A stretch of DNA of 64,000 nucleotides. Source: Halomonas sp. LR3S48 (GTDB lineage: Bacteria; Pseudomonadota; Gammaproteobacteria; Pseudomonadales; Halomonadaceae). Of the stretch, positions 42,893 to 52,965 are shown piece by piece (the first letter of the stretch is position 1; every line of letters starts with the position of its first letter). The DNA is taken from positions 2,542,001 to 2,606,000 of the forward strand of contig NZ_CP107009.1 of the NCBI RefSeq assembly GCF_025725665.1. The letters are read 5' to 3'. The position numbers and the translations under genes were made by a program. The notes beneath the pieces were generated by a model. The model ran no database searches, had not been told where the DNA came from, and saw only the letters and a program-made list of their open reading frames with translations.

Positions 42893-43666
42893 TCACCCAG
42901 AAGGCAGTTCTTCCTCATAGCCAAAAAAATGAAAGTCATTCTTATATCGATCCACCACTTTAGACATTAACGCATCTGTGTAATATTCTCTTAACTTATT
43001 TGTTGCTCCTGTGCTCATAGGTGATTCGTTAATATCTTCAAATGCTTTCGGTCTCTCATGCTCCTCGTATAAAAGATCCAGCATTAATTTTACGTCTTTT
43101 TTTAGCGTCTCCTGCTTACCAATAAAGTTGAAATTGAAGTAAGAACACAAGGCCTCATCGTACTGAACTCGCCAGTGACTCTCCATATCAAAACTATTTT
43201 GCGAGCAAATGACAGTTATAAACTCTTCAAAACTTAAATTTGAGATATCAGATCTCTTCATGTATCTGGCCAGCCATTTAGCTGATCTCGAATTTTTTTG
43301 CCCGACAATTCGATGCAAGTAGCATGATAGCAGTCTTGAATATGGATTTCGCACAAAAGTGACTTTTTTTACTTTATGTGAATTTATTGTGCTATTGAAA
43401 ATTTCCTCACTAAGCTGATAAGGAGATAAGTGTGGGGAAACTTGCTTATCGTTAACGTTTAAAACTTTCTTCCAAGGCGCACGCTCCAACTCTGCTTGTT
43501 GCAAGTAATATTTAATCGTGCTGCTTGCCGTCTTGCTAACTTGAAAATAAATATAGCTTTTGCCGAGGGAAATGTGTGTATTAAGCTCTACATCTTCCCA
43601 AGGTTTTATTTTTACCAAATCATCCATTGTGATCTTTTTTCTAAAACTTAACATATTTGATCCCAT
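42893..43666 (-). CDS. Sulfotransferase family 2 (carbohydrate sulfotransferase type)
   Basis: The product is 257 residues. The 5'-PSB motif is YFQVSKTASSTIKYYLQ (Lys-Thr-Ala-Ser-Ser-Thr), and KVKKVTFVRNPYSRLLSCYLHRI is the 3'-phosphate-binding motif of the Sulfotransfer_2 family, which includes heparan and chondroitin sulfotransferases. It is a different family from the neighbouring sulfotransferase at 41958, so the polymer may be sulfated at two positions. It lies 6 bases downstream of the heparinase-type gene. Confidence 0.9.
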   Translation of the reverse strand: MGSNMLSFRKKITMDDLVKIKPWEDVELNTHISLGKSYIYFQVSKTASSTIKYYLQQAELERAPWKKVLNVNDKQVSPHLSPYQLSEEIFNSTINSHKVKKVTFVRNPYSRLLSCYLHRIVGQKNSRSAKWLARYMKRSDISNLSFEEFITVICSQNSFDMESHWRVQYDEALCSYFNFNFIGKQETLKKDVKLMLDLLYEEHERPKAFEDINESPMSTGATNKLREYYTDALMSKVVDRYKNDFHFFGYEEELPSG

Positions 43667-43672
43667 TAGAGC

Positions 43673-46123
43673 TTAGCTTTGAGAGATACTCGTTACTCTA
43701 CTATTGTCGTCGGGTACATGCAGTTCTAATTCCATATCATCTATGGAAAGGAAATACAATTTATTATCGCTAACATAGCGTTCAGCTTTGCTCTCTTTAA
43801 TGCAATATTCAACAGGGCTAACCACTGCAACTGATGAAATTTTTTCCCCAGGAGGCAACTCGTAAATAAGTTGGTAATCACCGCGACACCAAGCAGGTTT
43901 TCTAAGCCCAAATTTACCTCTCCTTTTTTCATCTCCGAATATACTAATTTTTGATCCACCTATATGAGTGGATGCATTTTTTTCTCTTGTATTAATTTTT
44001 ACTTCTACTTCTTCAGGGAGAATGAAATTTAGATATGGCACAGTACTTACTTGGGCATTATCAGCTCTCGTCACTATTATAATAGCTGCCTTCTTGGGAA
44101 GAAAGAAAAACTCACGGTGGTAGTTATTTATCTGAGACACATCATTCAGTGTTATGTAGTTATTGTTGAGATATATGCTTGAATAAATAACCTTTCCCTC
44201 AAGAATTCTGCTTTTAAATATCGGGCTTTGCTTCCGATTTTCTAGCTTATCTTTATTGAAGCTACCAAAACAACTGTACACATCGTCAGGAAATTCTAAA
44301 GCGATGTTTTTCAACCCTAGCGAACTATGGTAGCTTAACCCCCGCCCCCTAGCTTCTTTGATAACTTCTTGGCCTTTACAGATAAAGTTAAATGCACCCA
44401 CATCATGATCTTTATTATGCGTTAAGTGTACCTGCGTCCCCAATATGCATAGCCTTGTATCGTACTTAGGAGAATTACATGCCTTAGATGCAACCAAGGT
44501 TAAACCAAACTTATCATAGAATCGATAAATGGTATCATTATGCGTATTCGCAGTTTCGTTTGTTATCGGCAGGCACTTGCTTGGCATTTCTAAAGGCTCG
44601 CTGGTAAGTCGCTCGCGATCGAGTTTTTTTCCTTTATCGCCATTCGCTATTAAAAGTTCCTTAAGAGGTGATGAGCTGGGAATTAATGAGCCAAAGGCGT
44701 TTAAAAAATACACTACTGACTTTTTCCAAGGCAACACATCACAATCACCCCACGTTGTGTAAGGTGATTGCCGATTTGGTGCCCCTGACAACCAAAAAAA
44801 GAGGGCTAGTTCTTCAAATGTTCGATTCTTTTCTTTAATATAAGAAATATTCCTCTTCCTTATATTAATATATTCGTACAAGAAGTATGCTAGTGCTTCC
44901 TGCAGGGAGAATTGAGCGTAACGAATCCCTTCCCTATATACTCCTCCTTCAAATGAACTTTCAACAAGCAGCCAAAAATTTTTTTCTATTATGTCGACCT
45001 TTATTTTTTGCTCTTCCTGGCTTCTATTTAGCTCACGAGCACCAACTAATGCCGATGCCAAAATAACTATGCCGTGATTTGTGCTTCTACGTAGCCAATG
45101 TGCTACAGAAGGAAAATGTTCTTGTTTGTATATACCATCTTCTGGAGGGGAGAGCCATGACCATCCTTTTTCCAGGCCAGCCTTGACTTCTTCTGCCGAA
45201 GCAATTTTGCTTGAAGTGTCATACCTCAAGCCCAAGCATAAGCCATAGGAACCAAGCACAAATCCATTAGCCCAGTTTCCTCTTTCCCACATTCCCCCAC
45301 TAGGGCTCGTACTTGCAGAAGGTCTCCAATAAGGCCATGCGGATAATGAAGAAATAATTAGCTCAAGCAGATCCTCTACGTTTACATTTTTGCTTAAGCG
45401 CGTATTACTTATAATGTTCAAATCTTGATTAACACGAGCTTCTAATAAATAATGCCATAACCGCCTAGATCTTTCTTCCCATTCCCTGACCCAAAAAGGG
45501 GATGATGGCATTTCTTTAAGTAAATTATTTGGATCTGCTTCATCGAACAAGCTGAACCTATCACCCCAAGCTTGAAACTGGATAAATCCAATCAGCCCGC
45601 TCACAACAGCAAGTTTCACTTCCGCTTCCTGCAGTGGAATTCTTATAAAATCCGACAAGCCTGTGGCCCATGCTTGTGCATATCCTTTTGACGGATATTT
45701 GACAACTGAGATAGAGAAGCAACCCTTGTGCACTTGCGTTTCTATCAATTCGTTTTGGAATGTAAGTGCAATCTTTCGACCATTGCTCTCAACGTTTATC
45801 ATGCTCCCAAATACTTCAACGCTAAATTTACTTTTGTTTTTTACATCTATAAAGACATCAACTCTGGCCCCGCCATAGCTCATTAATTTAATTTTATATT
45901 TTTTTTCTTTCCCTGCAGGTAAAGCTTCGATAGGAACATGAGGAAACCCGCTTGGGGGCATAAAAATAGTATTTAAGAAGGCAGGACTATGTGGTTTCGT
46001 ATCTGTACGAAAAGCCTTTATCTCTGAACCTTTGGCGGAGCAGGGAGTTAGCAACGCTCTTTTCTTTTTCCCTTTGATTTTATTTGCTAACTTGAGTAAG
46101 TATCTATTCACTCTTATTCCCAT
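43673..46123 (-). CDS. Heparinase II/III family protein
   Basis: The product is 816 residues. The central part (about 200-460) is an all-helical toroid (GNWANGFVLGSYGLCLGLRYD, WLRRSTNHGIVILASALVGARELN) and the C-terminal part is a beta-sandwich with HLTHNKDHDVGAFNFICKGQEVIKEARG, the Hepar_II_III signature. No classical signal peptide is seen, but the N-terminal 40 residues are basic. Family enzymes cleave uronic-acid polymers by beta-elimination. In a biosynthetic cluster it may trim or process the nascent polymer, or act as an epimerase-like or lyase quality-control enzyme. AT-rich; upstream neighbour of the two sulfotransferases. Confidence 0.82.
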   Translation of the reverse strand: MGIRVNRYLLKLANKIKGKKKRALLTPCSAKGSEIKAFRTDTKPHSPAFLNTIFMPPSGFPHVPIEALPAGKEKKYKIKLMSYGGARVDVFIDVKNKSKFSVEVFGSMINVESNGRKIALTFQNELIETQVHKGCFSISVVKYPSKGYAQAWATGLSDFIRIPLQEAEVKLAVVSGLIGFIQFQAWGDRFSLFDEADPNNLLKEMPSSPFWVREWEERSRRLWHYLLEARVNQDLNIISNTRLSKNVNVEDLLELIISSLSAWPYWRPSASTSPSGGMWERGNWANGFVLGSYGLCLGLRYDTSSKIASAEEVKAGLEKGWSWLSPPEDGIYKQEHFPSVAHWLRRSTNHGIVILASALVGARELNRSQEEQKIKVDIIEKNFWLLVESSFEGGVYREGIRYAQFSLQEALAYFLYEYINIRKRNISYIKEKNRTFEELALFFWLSGAPNRQSPYTTWGDCDVLPWKKSVVYFLNAFGSLIPSSSPLKELLIANGDKGKKLDRERLTSEPLEMPSKCLPITNETANTHNDTIYRFYDKFGLTLVASKACNSPKYDTRLCILGTQVHLTHNKDHDVGAFNFICKGQEVIKEARGRGLSYHSSLGLKNIALEFPDDVYSCFGSFNKDKLENRKQSPIFKSRILEGKVIYSSIYLNNNYITLNDVSQINNYHREFFFLPKKAAIIIVTRADNAQVSTVPYLNFILPEEVEVKINTREKNASTHIGGSKISIFGDEKRRGKFGLRKPAWCRGDYQLIYELPPGEKISSVAVVSPVEYCIKESKAERYVSDNKLYFLSIDDMELELHVPDDNSRVTSISQS

Positions 46124-46147
46124 TGTCGAGCTGTGGAATTTTAAAAC

Positions 46148-47425
46148 TTAAGCCGTCCAAACCCCTCGCGTATCAACAATGTACTTTTTGGAATAAAATG
46201 CCAAATCAACTTTAAAAAAAGCTTTATGGTCTACAAGCATGACAAGAATATCAGTGCTTTCAATCGCCGCGTCTTGAGCAACCAACTTTGCACTCATTAG
46301 CTCAAATGGAAGTTGCCTTATATTTGGTTCAACCACTAGCAACTCGCCTGGATGGCGGGAGGCCAATTTATTTACAACAAACAAGGCTGGACTTTCACGC
46401 AGATCATCAATATCCGGCTTGAAAGCCAAACCAAAGCAGGCGATGGTGACATCTTTGGCCGTCTTGTCGGGGTTGTCGCTCAGGAACTTGCCTACGGCCT
46501 CGTTGACTTTGTCGATTACCCACTGCGGCTTGCCATCGTTCACCTCGCGTGCGGTGCGTATCAGCCTTGCCTCTTCCGGCGTTTCGCTGACGATGAACCA
46601 TGGGTCCACGGCGATGCAGTGGCCACCTACACCCGGCCCTGGCTGCAGAATATTCACTCGCGGATGTCGGTTGGCCAGGCGAATCAGCTCCCACACATTG
46701 ATATCCAGCTTGTCGCAGATGATGGAAAGCTCATTGGCAAAGGCAATATTTACATCACGGAAGCTGTTCTCGGTGAGCTTGGCCATTTCAGCCGTGCGAG
46801 CCGTGGTGGTAATACACTCCCCTTCCACGAAAATTCGGTAGAGGGAGGTCGCCGCTTGGGAGCACCTGGCCGTCATGCCGCCGATAACACGGTCGTTCTC
46901 TACCAGCTCACGCACCACATGGCCCGGCAGTACGCGTTCCGGGCAGTGGGCCACGCGAATGTCGGACTCTTCCCCATGGGTCTGCGGGAAGCTGAGGTCC
47001 GGCCGGGCTTCAGCCAGCCAGGCCGCCATCTGCTCGGTAGCGCCTACCGGCGAGGTGGATTCCAGTATTACCAGGTCGCCTCGCTTCAACACGGGGGCGA
47101 TCGTCTTGCTGGCCGCCTGGATGTAGGTCAGGTCCGGCACGTGATCGTTGCCATTCTCGGCTTTGAAAGGAGTGGGCACAGCAATGAGGAAAGCATCCGC
47201 CGGTTCCGGCGTGGTCGTAGCGCGAAGGTAGCCTTCCTTCACCGCTGCACGCACCACGATATCCAGTTCGGGCTCGACGATATGGATCTCACCGCGGTTG
47301 ATGGTATCCACGGCGTGCTGATTGATATCTACGCCTACCACCTTCTTGCGGCGCGAAGCGATGACGGCGGCAGTCGGCAGGCCAATGTAGCCCAGGCCAA
47401 TAACGGAGATGGTATTGAAGTTCAT
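46148..47425 (-). CDS. wecC: UDP-N-acetyl-D-mannosamine dehydrogenase
   Basis: The ATG at 47425 gives 425 residues; a TTG four codons upstream is less likely. It has a Rossmann fold VIGLGYIGLPTAAVIAS and GVDI, then AVPTPF and LESTSPVGATEQM. The central LTENSFRDVNIAFANELSIIC and the active-site GPGVGGHCIAVDPWF with the catalytic Cys are typical, as is GLAFKPDIDDLRESPA. It oxidises UDP-ManNAc twice to UDP-ManNAcA with NAD. It lies 55 bases downstream of wecB, which makes its substrate. The 3' end is more AT-rich than the 5' end, marking the border of the AT-rich core. Confidence 0.94.
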   Translation of the reverse strand: MNFNTISVIGLGYIGLPTAAVIASRRKKVVGVDINQHAVDTINRGEIHIVEPELDIVVRAAVKEGYLRATTTPEPADAFLIAVPTPFKAENGNDHVPDLTYIQAASKTIAPVLKRGDLVILESTSPVGATEQMAAWLAEARPDLSFPQTHGEESDIRVAHCPERVLPGHVVRELVENDRVIGGMTARCSQAATSLYRIFVEGECITTTARTAEMAKLTENSFRDVNIAFANELSIICDKLDINVWELIRLANRHPRVNILQPGPGVGGHCIAVDPWFIVSETPEEARLIRTAREVNDGKPQWVIDKVNEAVGKFLSDNPDKTAKDVTIACFGLAFKPDIDDLRESPALFVVNKLASRHPGELLVVEPNIRQLPFELMSAKLVAQDAAIESTDILVMLVDHKAFFKVDLAFYSKKYIVDTRGVWTA

Positions 47426-47480
47426 GGTTCTATCCAAAGCAGAACGAAGCGAAGAATCGGAGAAGTAATGAGTGCTGGCG

Positions 47481-48611
47481 TTATTCTAGATGCGTTGCTA
47501 AGGCATCACGGATGCGTCGACACGCCTTGCCATCCCCATAGGGGTTGTGGGCGTAGCTCATCGTCTCGTAGGCAGCGGTATCGGTCAGCAGGGTATGCAT
47601 CTCTCTAACGATGCGCTCCACATCGGTGCCCACCAGCCTGACGGTGCCAGCATCCACTGCTTCCGGCCGCTCCGTGGTATCTCGCATCACCAGTACCGGC
47701 TTGCCGAGTGACGGGGCCTCTTCCTGCACGCCGCCCGAGTCGGTCAGGATCAGATAGGCGCGGTTCATCAAGAAGACGAATGGCAGGTAGTCCAGCGGCT
47801 CGATCAGGTGCACGTTGTCGATATCGGAGAGCAGGCGATTGACCGGCTCTCGCACGTTAGGGTTGAGGTGCACCGGGTAGACAATCTGTGTATCAGGATG
47901 GCGCGCCGCCACGTCATGCAGCGCTTGGCAGATGCGCTCGAAGCCACCACCGAAGCTCTCGCGGCGGTGGCCGGTTACCAAGATCAGCTTGCGCTCTGCT
48001 TCCAGGAAATCGAACTGCTCGGCAAATTGCTGCTGGAAAGTAGAGTGGTTCTCGAGCTTGTTGACCACGTCGAGCAACGCGTCGATCACGGTATTGCCGG
48101 TCACGTGTACTTTAGTGGGAGCCACACCTTCCTCGAGCAGGTTCTGCCGCGAGCGATCGGTAGGAGCAAAGTGCAGTTCCGCCAGCGCCCCGGTCAGCTT
48201 GCGGTTGGCCTCTTCCGGCCACGGCGAGTAGATATTGCCGGTGCGAAGACCCGCTTCCACGTGCCCTACCGGTATCTGCTGATAATAAGCCGCCAGCGTT
48301 GTGGAAAGCGTGGTCGAGGTATCGCCATGCACCAGTACGATATCGGGCTTCTCTTCTGCTAGTACGCCTTTCATGCCCTGCAAGATCGCCGTGGTCACGT
48401 CGGTGAGATCCTGGCCGGGCTTCATGATGTTCAAGTCGTGATCCGGCGTTAGCTCGAATAGCTCGAGGACCTGGTCCAGCATCTCGCGGTGCTGTCCGGT
48501 CACGCATACTTTGGCGTCGAAGCGCTCGTCGGCGGCAAGAGAGAGTGCGAGGGGTGCCATCTTGATGGCTTCAGGGCGCGTGCCGAACACACAAAGAGTC
48601 TTGATGGGCAT
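47481..48611 (-). CDS. wecB: UDP-N-acetylglucosamine 2-epimerase (non-hydrolysing)
   Basis: The product is 376 residues. [90 protein letters not shown] and [29 protein letters not shown] are all WecB/MnaA signatures. It interconverts UDP-GlcNAc and UDP-ManNAc, feeding WecC. Together they provide ManNAcA, an acidic sugar for the polysaccharide. Confidence 0.96.
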   Translation of the reverse strand: MPIKTLCVFGTRPEAIKMAPLALSLAADERFDAKVCVTGQHREMLDQVLELFELTPDHDLNIMKPGQDLTDVTTAILQGMKGVLAEEKPDIVLVHGDTSTTLSTTLAAYYQQIPVGHVEAGLRTGNIYSPWPEEANRKLTGALAELHFAPTDRSRQNLLEEGVAPTKVHVTGNTVIDALLDVVNKLENHSTFQQQFAEQFDFLEAERKLILVTGHRRESFGGGFERICQALHDVAARHPDTQIVYPVHLNPNVREPVNRLLSDIDNVHLIEPLDYLPFVFLMNRAYLILTDSGGVQEEAPSLGKPVLVMRDTTERPEAVDAGTVRLVGTDVERIVREMHTLLTDTAAYETMSYAHNPYGDGKACRRIRDALATHLE

Positions 48612-48663
48612 ATGGGAGTCAGAAATTAGTGAATGAATGAAAACTGGCGAGGCGAGACCGGTA

Positions 48664-50592
48664 TCAAAGCTGCTTGAGCAACATCCCGATGACCTCTTGT
48701 TGGCTCAGTTCGGCTGTATTGACAGTCAGCTCCGCGGCTCGCGGTACCTCATATGGACTGCTGATGCCCGTAAAGTCCTTGATCGTTCCTTCCCGCGCCT
48801 TCTGGTATAGCCCTTTGGGGTCGCGCTGCTCGCAAACGTCGAGCGGGGTATCGACGTGAACCTCGATGAAGTCCCCTTCGCCGAACAGTTTTCGCGCGTC
48901 GTCTCGTTCGCTGCGAAACGGCGAAATGAAAGCGGTGATCACGACGATGCCGGCCTCGGCGAACAGGCGTGCAACCTCGCCCACCCGGCGAATGTTTTCA
49001 ACACGGTCCGCTTCGCTCATGCCGAGATCCTTGCACAGTCCATGGCGAATGTTGTCGCCATCCAGCAGCATGGTGTGATAGCCGCGGCGGTTCAGTTCCA
49101 CTTCCAGCGCATTGGCCAGAGTCGATTTGCCTGAGCCGGAAAGGCCAGTGAACCACACGCACTTCCCTCGGTGGCCCTTGATCTGCTCGCGCATGACCTG
49201 GGTCACACTGGTGCGGTTCCACACCACGTTGGCCTTGCTGTCATGCTCGCGGTATTCGTAGGGCAGCTCGCTTTCCAGCGGCTGGTGGATCATGCCGGCG
49301 GCAACGGTGATGTTGGTCAGCCGATCGATGATGATGAAACTGCCCGTGCCCGGGCTGGTGCGATAGTCATCCACCGGCACGGGGGCCGTGAGTTCGACGT
49401 GACAGCGCGCGATGTCGTTGAGGTCGAGATACTCCGCATGGCGATGGGCCATCGTATTGACGTCCACCTGGTAATCAATGGCCGTGACCTTACCCGCCAC
49501 GTCGCGGGTGGCAAGCTTCAGGTCGTAAAGCTTGCCGGGCTCCATGGGGGTTTCGTGCATCCATACGATATCCGCCTCGAAGCCGCTGGCGAGCAGTACA
49601 TTGTCGTCCTCGGCCACCAACCAGTCACCGCGGGAGATGTCGATCTCGTCCTCTAGGGTGACGGTGATCGCCTGGCCTGGGTAAGCGGCTTTCAGGTCGC
49701 CGTCGAAGGTCACGATGCGCTCGACCCTGGAGGTCTTGCCGGAAGGCAATGCCCGCACGACTTGGCCGGGGTGGAGGATGCCCGCCGCCAGGGTACCGGC
49801 GTAGCCGCGAAAGTCGAGGTTGGGCCGATTGACGTACTGCACCGGCAGGCGCAGGTCGCGCAGATTCTGATCGTGGCGGATCTCGACGGTTTCCAGCAGC
49901 TCGAGCATCGCCGGGCCAGGCTTGCCATCGACGGTATACCAGTCCATGACCTCGCTTCTGTTGACGACGTTGTCGCCCTTGAGCGCCGACATCGGCACGA
50001 AGCGAATATCGTGGGCATGAAGCTTTTCGGCGACCTCCTGGTACTCAGCCACGATCTCGTTGAAGCGCTCCTGGGAATACCCCACCAGGTCCATCTTGTT
50101 CACCGCCACGATCAAGTGCTGGATACCCAGCAGATCGGCAATGAAGCTGTGCCTTCTGGTTTGAGTCTGCACGCCGTGGCGGGCATCGATCAGGATGATC
50201 GCCAAGCTAGCGGTGGAAGCCCCCGTCGCCATGTTGCGGGTGTACTGCTCGTGCCCAGGGGTATCGGCGATGATGAACTTGCGCTTGTCGGTGGAGAAGA
50301 AGCGGTAGGCCACGTCGATGGTAATACCCTGCTCCCGCTCCGACTGCAGCCCATCCACCAGCAACGCCAGATCTACCTCGTCTCCGGTGGTGCCGCTTTT
50401 CTTCGAATCGCGCGTGATCGCCGCCAGCTGATCTTCGTAGATCATCTTGGAATCGTGCAGCAGTCGCCCGATCAACGTCGACTTTCCGTCGTCCACGCTG
50501 CCACAGGTGATGAAGCGTAAGAGATCCTTATTCTCGTGTTCCTTGAGGTACTGCTCGATATCGTCGGCGATCAGTGTCGATTGATGTGACAT
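48664..50592 (-). CDS. cysNC: Bifunctional sulfate adenylyltransferase subunit 1/adenylylsulfate kinase
   Basis: The product is 642 residues. The GTPase domain has [12 protein letters not shown] at about 31-42, [12 protein letters not shown] and VNKMDL. After EF-Tu-like beta domains, an APS kinase domain begins at about 450 with [34 protein letters not shown] and [11 protein letters not shown]. CysN with CysD makes APS from sulfate and ATP; the kinase domain makes PAPS, the sulfate donor. The fusion resembles rhizobial NodQ. No cysH is nearby, so this copy is likely dedicated to sulfation and not to cysteine synthesis. Confidence 0.96.
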   Translation of the reverse strand: MSHQSTLIADDIEQYLKEHENKDLLRFITCGSVDDGKSTLIGRLLHDSKMIYEDQLAAITRDSKKSGTTGDEVDLALLVDGLQSEREQGITIDVAYRFFSTDKRKFIIADTPGHEQYTRNMATGASTASLAIILIDARHGVQTQTRRHSFIADLLGIQHLIVAVNKMDLVGYSQERFNEIVAEYQEVAEKLHAHDIRFVPMSALKGDNVVNRSEVMDWYTVDGKPGPAMLELLETVEIRHDQNLRDLRLPVQYVNRPNLDFRGYAGTLAAGILHPGQVVRALPSGKTSRVERIVTFDGDLKAAYPGQAITVTLEDEIDISRGDWLVAEDDNVLLASGFEADIVWMHETPMEPGKLYDLKLATRDVAGKVTAIDYQVDVNTMAHRHAEYLDLNDIARCHVELTAPVPVDDYRTSPGTGSFIIIDRLTNITVAAGMIHQPLESELPYEYREHDSKANVVWNRTSVTQVMREQIKGHRGKCVWFTGLSGSGKSTLANALEVELNRRGYHTMLLDGDNIRHGLCKDLGMSEADRVENIRRVGEVARLFAEAGIVVITAFISPFRSERDDARKLFGEGDFIEVHVDTPLDVCEQRDPKGLYQKAREGTIKDFTGISSPYEVPRAAELTVNTAELSQQEVIGMLLKQL

Positions 50593-50602
50593 GGGGGACC
50601 CT

Positions 50603-50636
50603 AGAGATAAGAGAGAAGAGGAAAGATTGAAGAAAA
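50603..50636. repeat. Polypurine tract between S23-type gene and cysNC
   Basis: Thirty-four nearly pure purine bases of GAAGAG/GGAAAG type. Similar tracts lie at 51975-52002 and 52872-52901, in the other gaps around the sulfate genes. Confidence 0.5.
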
Positions 50637-50641
50637 CCCGG

Positions 50642-50995
50642 TCAGCCTGGTTCGAAGGCTGGCTGCTTTCGAATCAGGCCAGTCAGCATGGCAGCGATCT
50701 CCTTCGTTTCGGCAACCCATAGCTGCCCCTTCTCGCGTTCAATGTATCCAATTTCCATACCGATATAGACTTGGGTCCTGAGTTCGGCACAGGAACCCTT
50801 GGCGATATAGAGAAACCTGATGCGGTCATTTGCGGTAGGTCGTGCCATACCTTCGGCAATGTTGCTGGGTACAGATAAACCGGACCGCGTGATCTGATCC
50901 TTGAAGCCGAAGTCTCTGGAATCAGCGAAGTGAAGATAGAGATCGGCGGATAGGCGCGCCGAGCGTTTCCATACGTCCAGTTTCTCGAAGTCCAT
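50642..50995 (-). CDS. Four-helix-bundle protein (S23/AVD-like)
   Basis: The ATG at 50995 gives 117 residues; upstream codons in frame overlap cysD and do not belong to the family. [20 protein letters not shown] opens the protein as in the S23-type family. [50 protein letters not shown] is the conserved core. Such proteins fold as four-helix bundles and occur in 23S rRNA intervening sequences or as scattered small genes; some bind nucleic acid. It is inserted between cysD and cysNC, normally adjacent, and is flanked by purine-rich tracts and a hairpin, so it looks like an inserted cassette. Confidence 0.88.
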   Translation of the reverse strand: MDFEKLDVWKRSARLSADLYLHFADSRDFGFKDQITRSGLSVPSNIAEGMARPTANDRIRFLYIAKGSCAELRTQVYIGMEIGYIEREKGQLWVAETKEIAAMLTGLIRKQPAFEPG

Positions 50996-51015
50996 TCTCT
51001 TCGCTCTTCCTTCTC

Positions 51016-51046
51016 GATACTTATGAGCCGAAGGCTCAGAAGTATC
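51016..51046. repeat. Hairpin at the cysD end, upstream of the S23-type gene
   Basis: GATACTT-A-TGAGCC pairs with GGCTCA-G-AAGTATC around a GAA loop (13 pairs with one mismatch). It overlaps the last codons of cysD. It may stabilise the cysD message, attenuate transcription, or mark the edge of the S23-type cassette. Confidence 0.5.
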
Positions 51047-51953
51047 CTTCCCTCTTCTTCTTTTCCATCGAGCCCGCCTGGTCGTGATCGATGGCTCGGC
51101 CGCTGCGTTCACTGGTGCGGGTCAGCAGCATTTCCTGGATGATCTCGGGTAGCGTGGCGGCTTTCGATTCCACCGCGCCGGTCAGCGGGTAGCAGCCCAG
51201 GGTACGGAAGCGCACCCAGCGCTCTTCCGGCACTTCGCCAGGCTCGAGCGGCAAGCGCTCGTCGTCGACCATGATCAGCATGCCATCGCGCTCGACTACC
51301 GGGCGTGGCGCAGCATGATAGAGCGGCACGATAGGAATCTGCTCCAGATAGATGTACTGCCAGATATCCAGCTCGGTCCAGTTGGAAAGCGGGAAGGCGC
51401 GGATCGATTCGCCCTTGTTGATCCGGGCGTTATAGGTATTCCACAGTTCCGGGCGCTGCGTTTTGGGGTCCCAGCGATGATACCTGTCGCGAAACGAGAA
51501 CACGCGTTCCTTGGCACGGCTGGCTTCTTCGTCGCGACGAGCGCCTCCAAAGGCGGCATCGAAACCGTACTTGTCCAGCGCCTGCTTAAGAGCCTGGGTC
51601 TTCATTACGTCGGTGTAGCCGCTGGAGCCGTGATCGAAGGGGTTGATACCGGCGGCACGCCCCTCCTCGTTGATGTGCTCGATGAGTTCCATCCCCGAAT
51701 CGGCCGCCATGCGATCACGGAAGGCGATCATCTCGCGGAACTTCCAGGTGGTGTTAATGTGCATCAGCGGAAACGGAGGCGGCCCGGGAAAGAAGGCCTT
51801 GCGCGCCAGATGCAGCATTACCGAGGAGTCCTTGCCGATGGAATAAAGCATCACCGGGTTGCGGAATTCGGCCGCCACCTCGCGGATGATGTGGACCGAC
51901 TCAGCCTCGAGCTGTTTGAGGTGTGTCTGGCGTTCGGGAGAAATTTCAGGCAT
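51036..51953 (-). CDS. cysD: Sulfate adenylyltransferase subunit 2
   Basis: The product is 305 residues. The PP-loop [63 protein letters not shown] and [30 protein letters not shown] are characteristic of CysD/NodP. It is the ATP pyrophosphatase subunit that adenylates sulfate with the CysN GTPase. It is normally adjacent to cysN; here a four-helix-bundle gene separates them. The terminal KKKREGYF is also conserved. Confidence 0.96.
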   Translation of the reverse strand: MPEISPERQTHLKQLEAESVHIIREVAAEFRNPVMLYSIGKDSSVMLHLARKAFFPGPPPFPLMHINTTWKFREMIAFRDRMAADSGMELIEHINEEGRAAGINPFDHGSSGYTDVMKTQALKQALDKYGFDAAFGGARRDEEASRAKERVFSFRDRYHRWDPKTQRPELWNTYNARINKGESIRAFPLSNWTELDIWQYIYLEQIPIVPLYHAAPRPVVERDGMLIMVDDERLPLEPGEVPEERWVRFRTLGCYPLTGAVESKAATLPEIIQEMLLTRTSERSGRAIDHDQAGSMEKKKREGYF

Positions 51954-51974
51954 AGAAAAACCTTCGGTAATAAT

Positions 51975-52002
51975 GAAGAGGGAAGAAGGGAGAGGAAAGA
52001 AG
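51975..52002. repeat. Polypurine tract between cysQ and cysD
   Basis: A 28-base purine-only run built from GAAGAGG/GGAAGAAGG units, followed by the complementary-type CTCTTCTCTCTT, so a small snapback is possible. Confidence 0.5.
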
Positions 52003-52012
52003 CTCTTCTCTC

Positions 52013-52843
<831 letters not shown>

Positions 52844-52871
52844 GATAATTCTCGCAAATAGACGAAAGATC

Positions 52872-52932
52872 GAAGAAGGAAGAGGGAAGAGGGAAGATAG
52901 GCAAGTCTTCCTACCTCTTACCTCTTATCTCT
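52872..52932. repeat. Polypurine and polypyrimidine tracts upstream of cysQ
   Basis: A 30-base purine run (52872-52901, GAAGAGGGAAGA units) is followed after a few bases by a pyrimidine-rich run (52907-52932). A small GCCGC-ATA-GCGGC hairpin at 52943-52955 follows, just before the permease stop. Confidence 0.5.
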
Positions 52933-52965
52933 GATTTATTCAGCCGCATAGCGGCGTCTTGTCTC

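Noticed and set aside
48112..48507. Second leftward frame within wecB
   Set aside because: Out of frame with the complete wecB gene and no independent signals.
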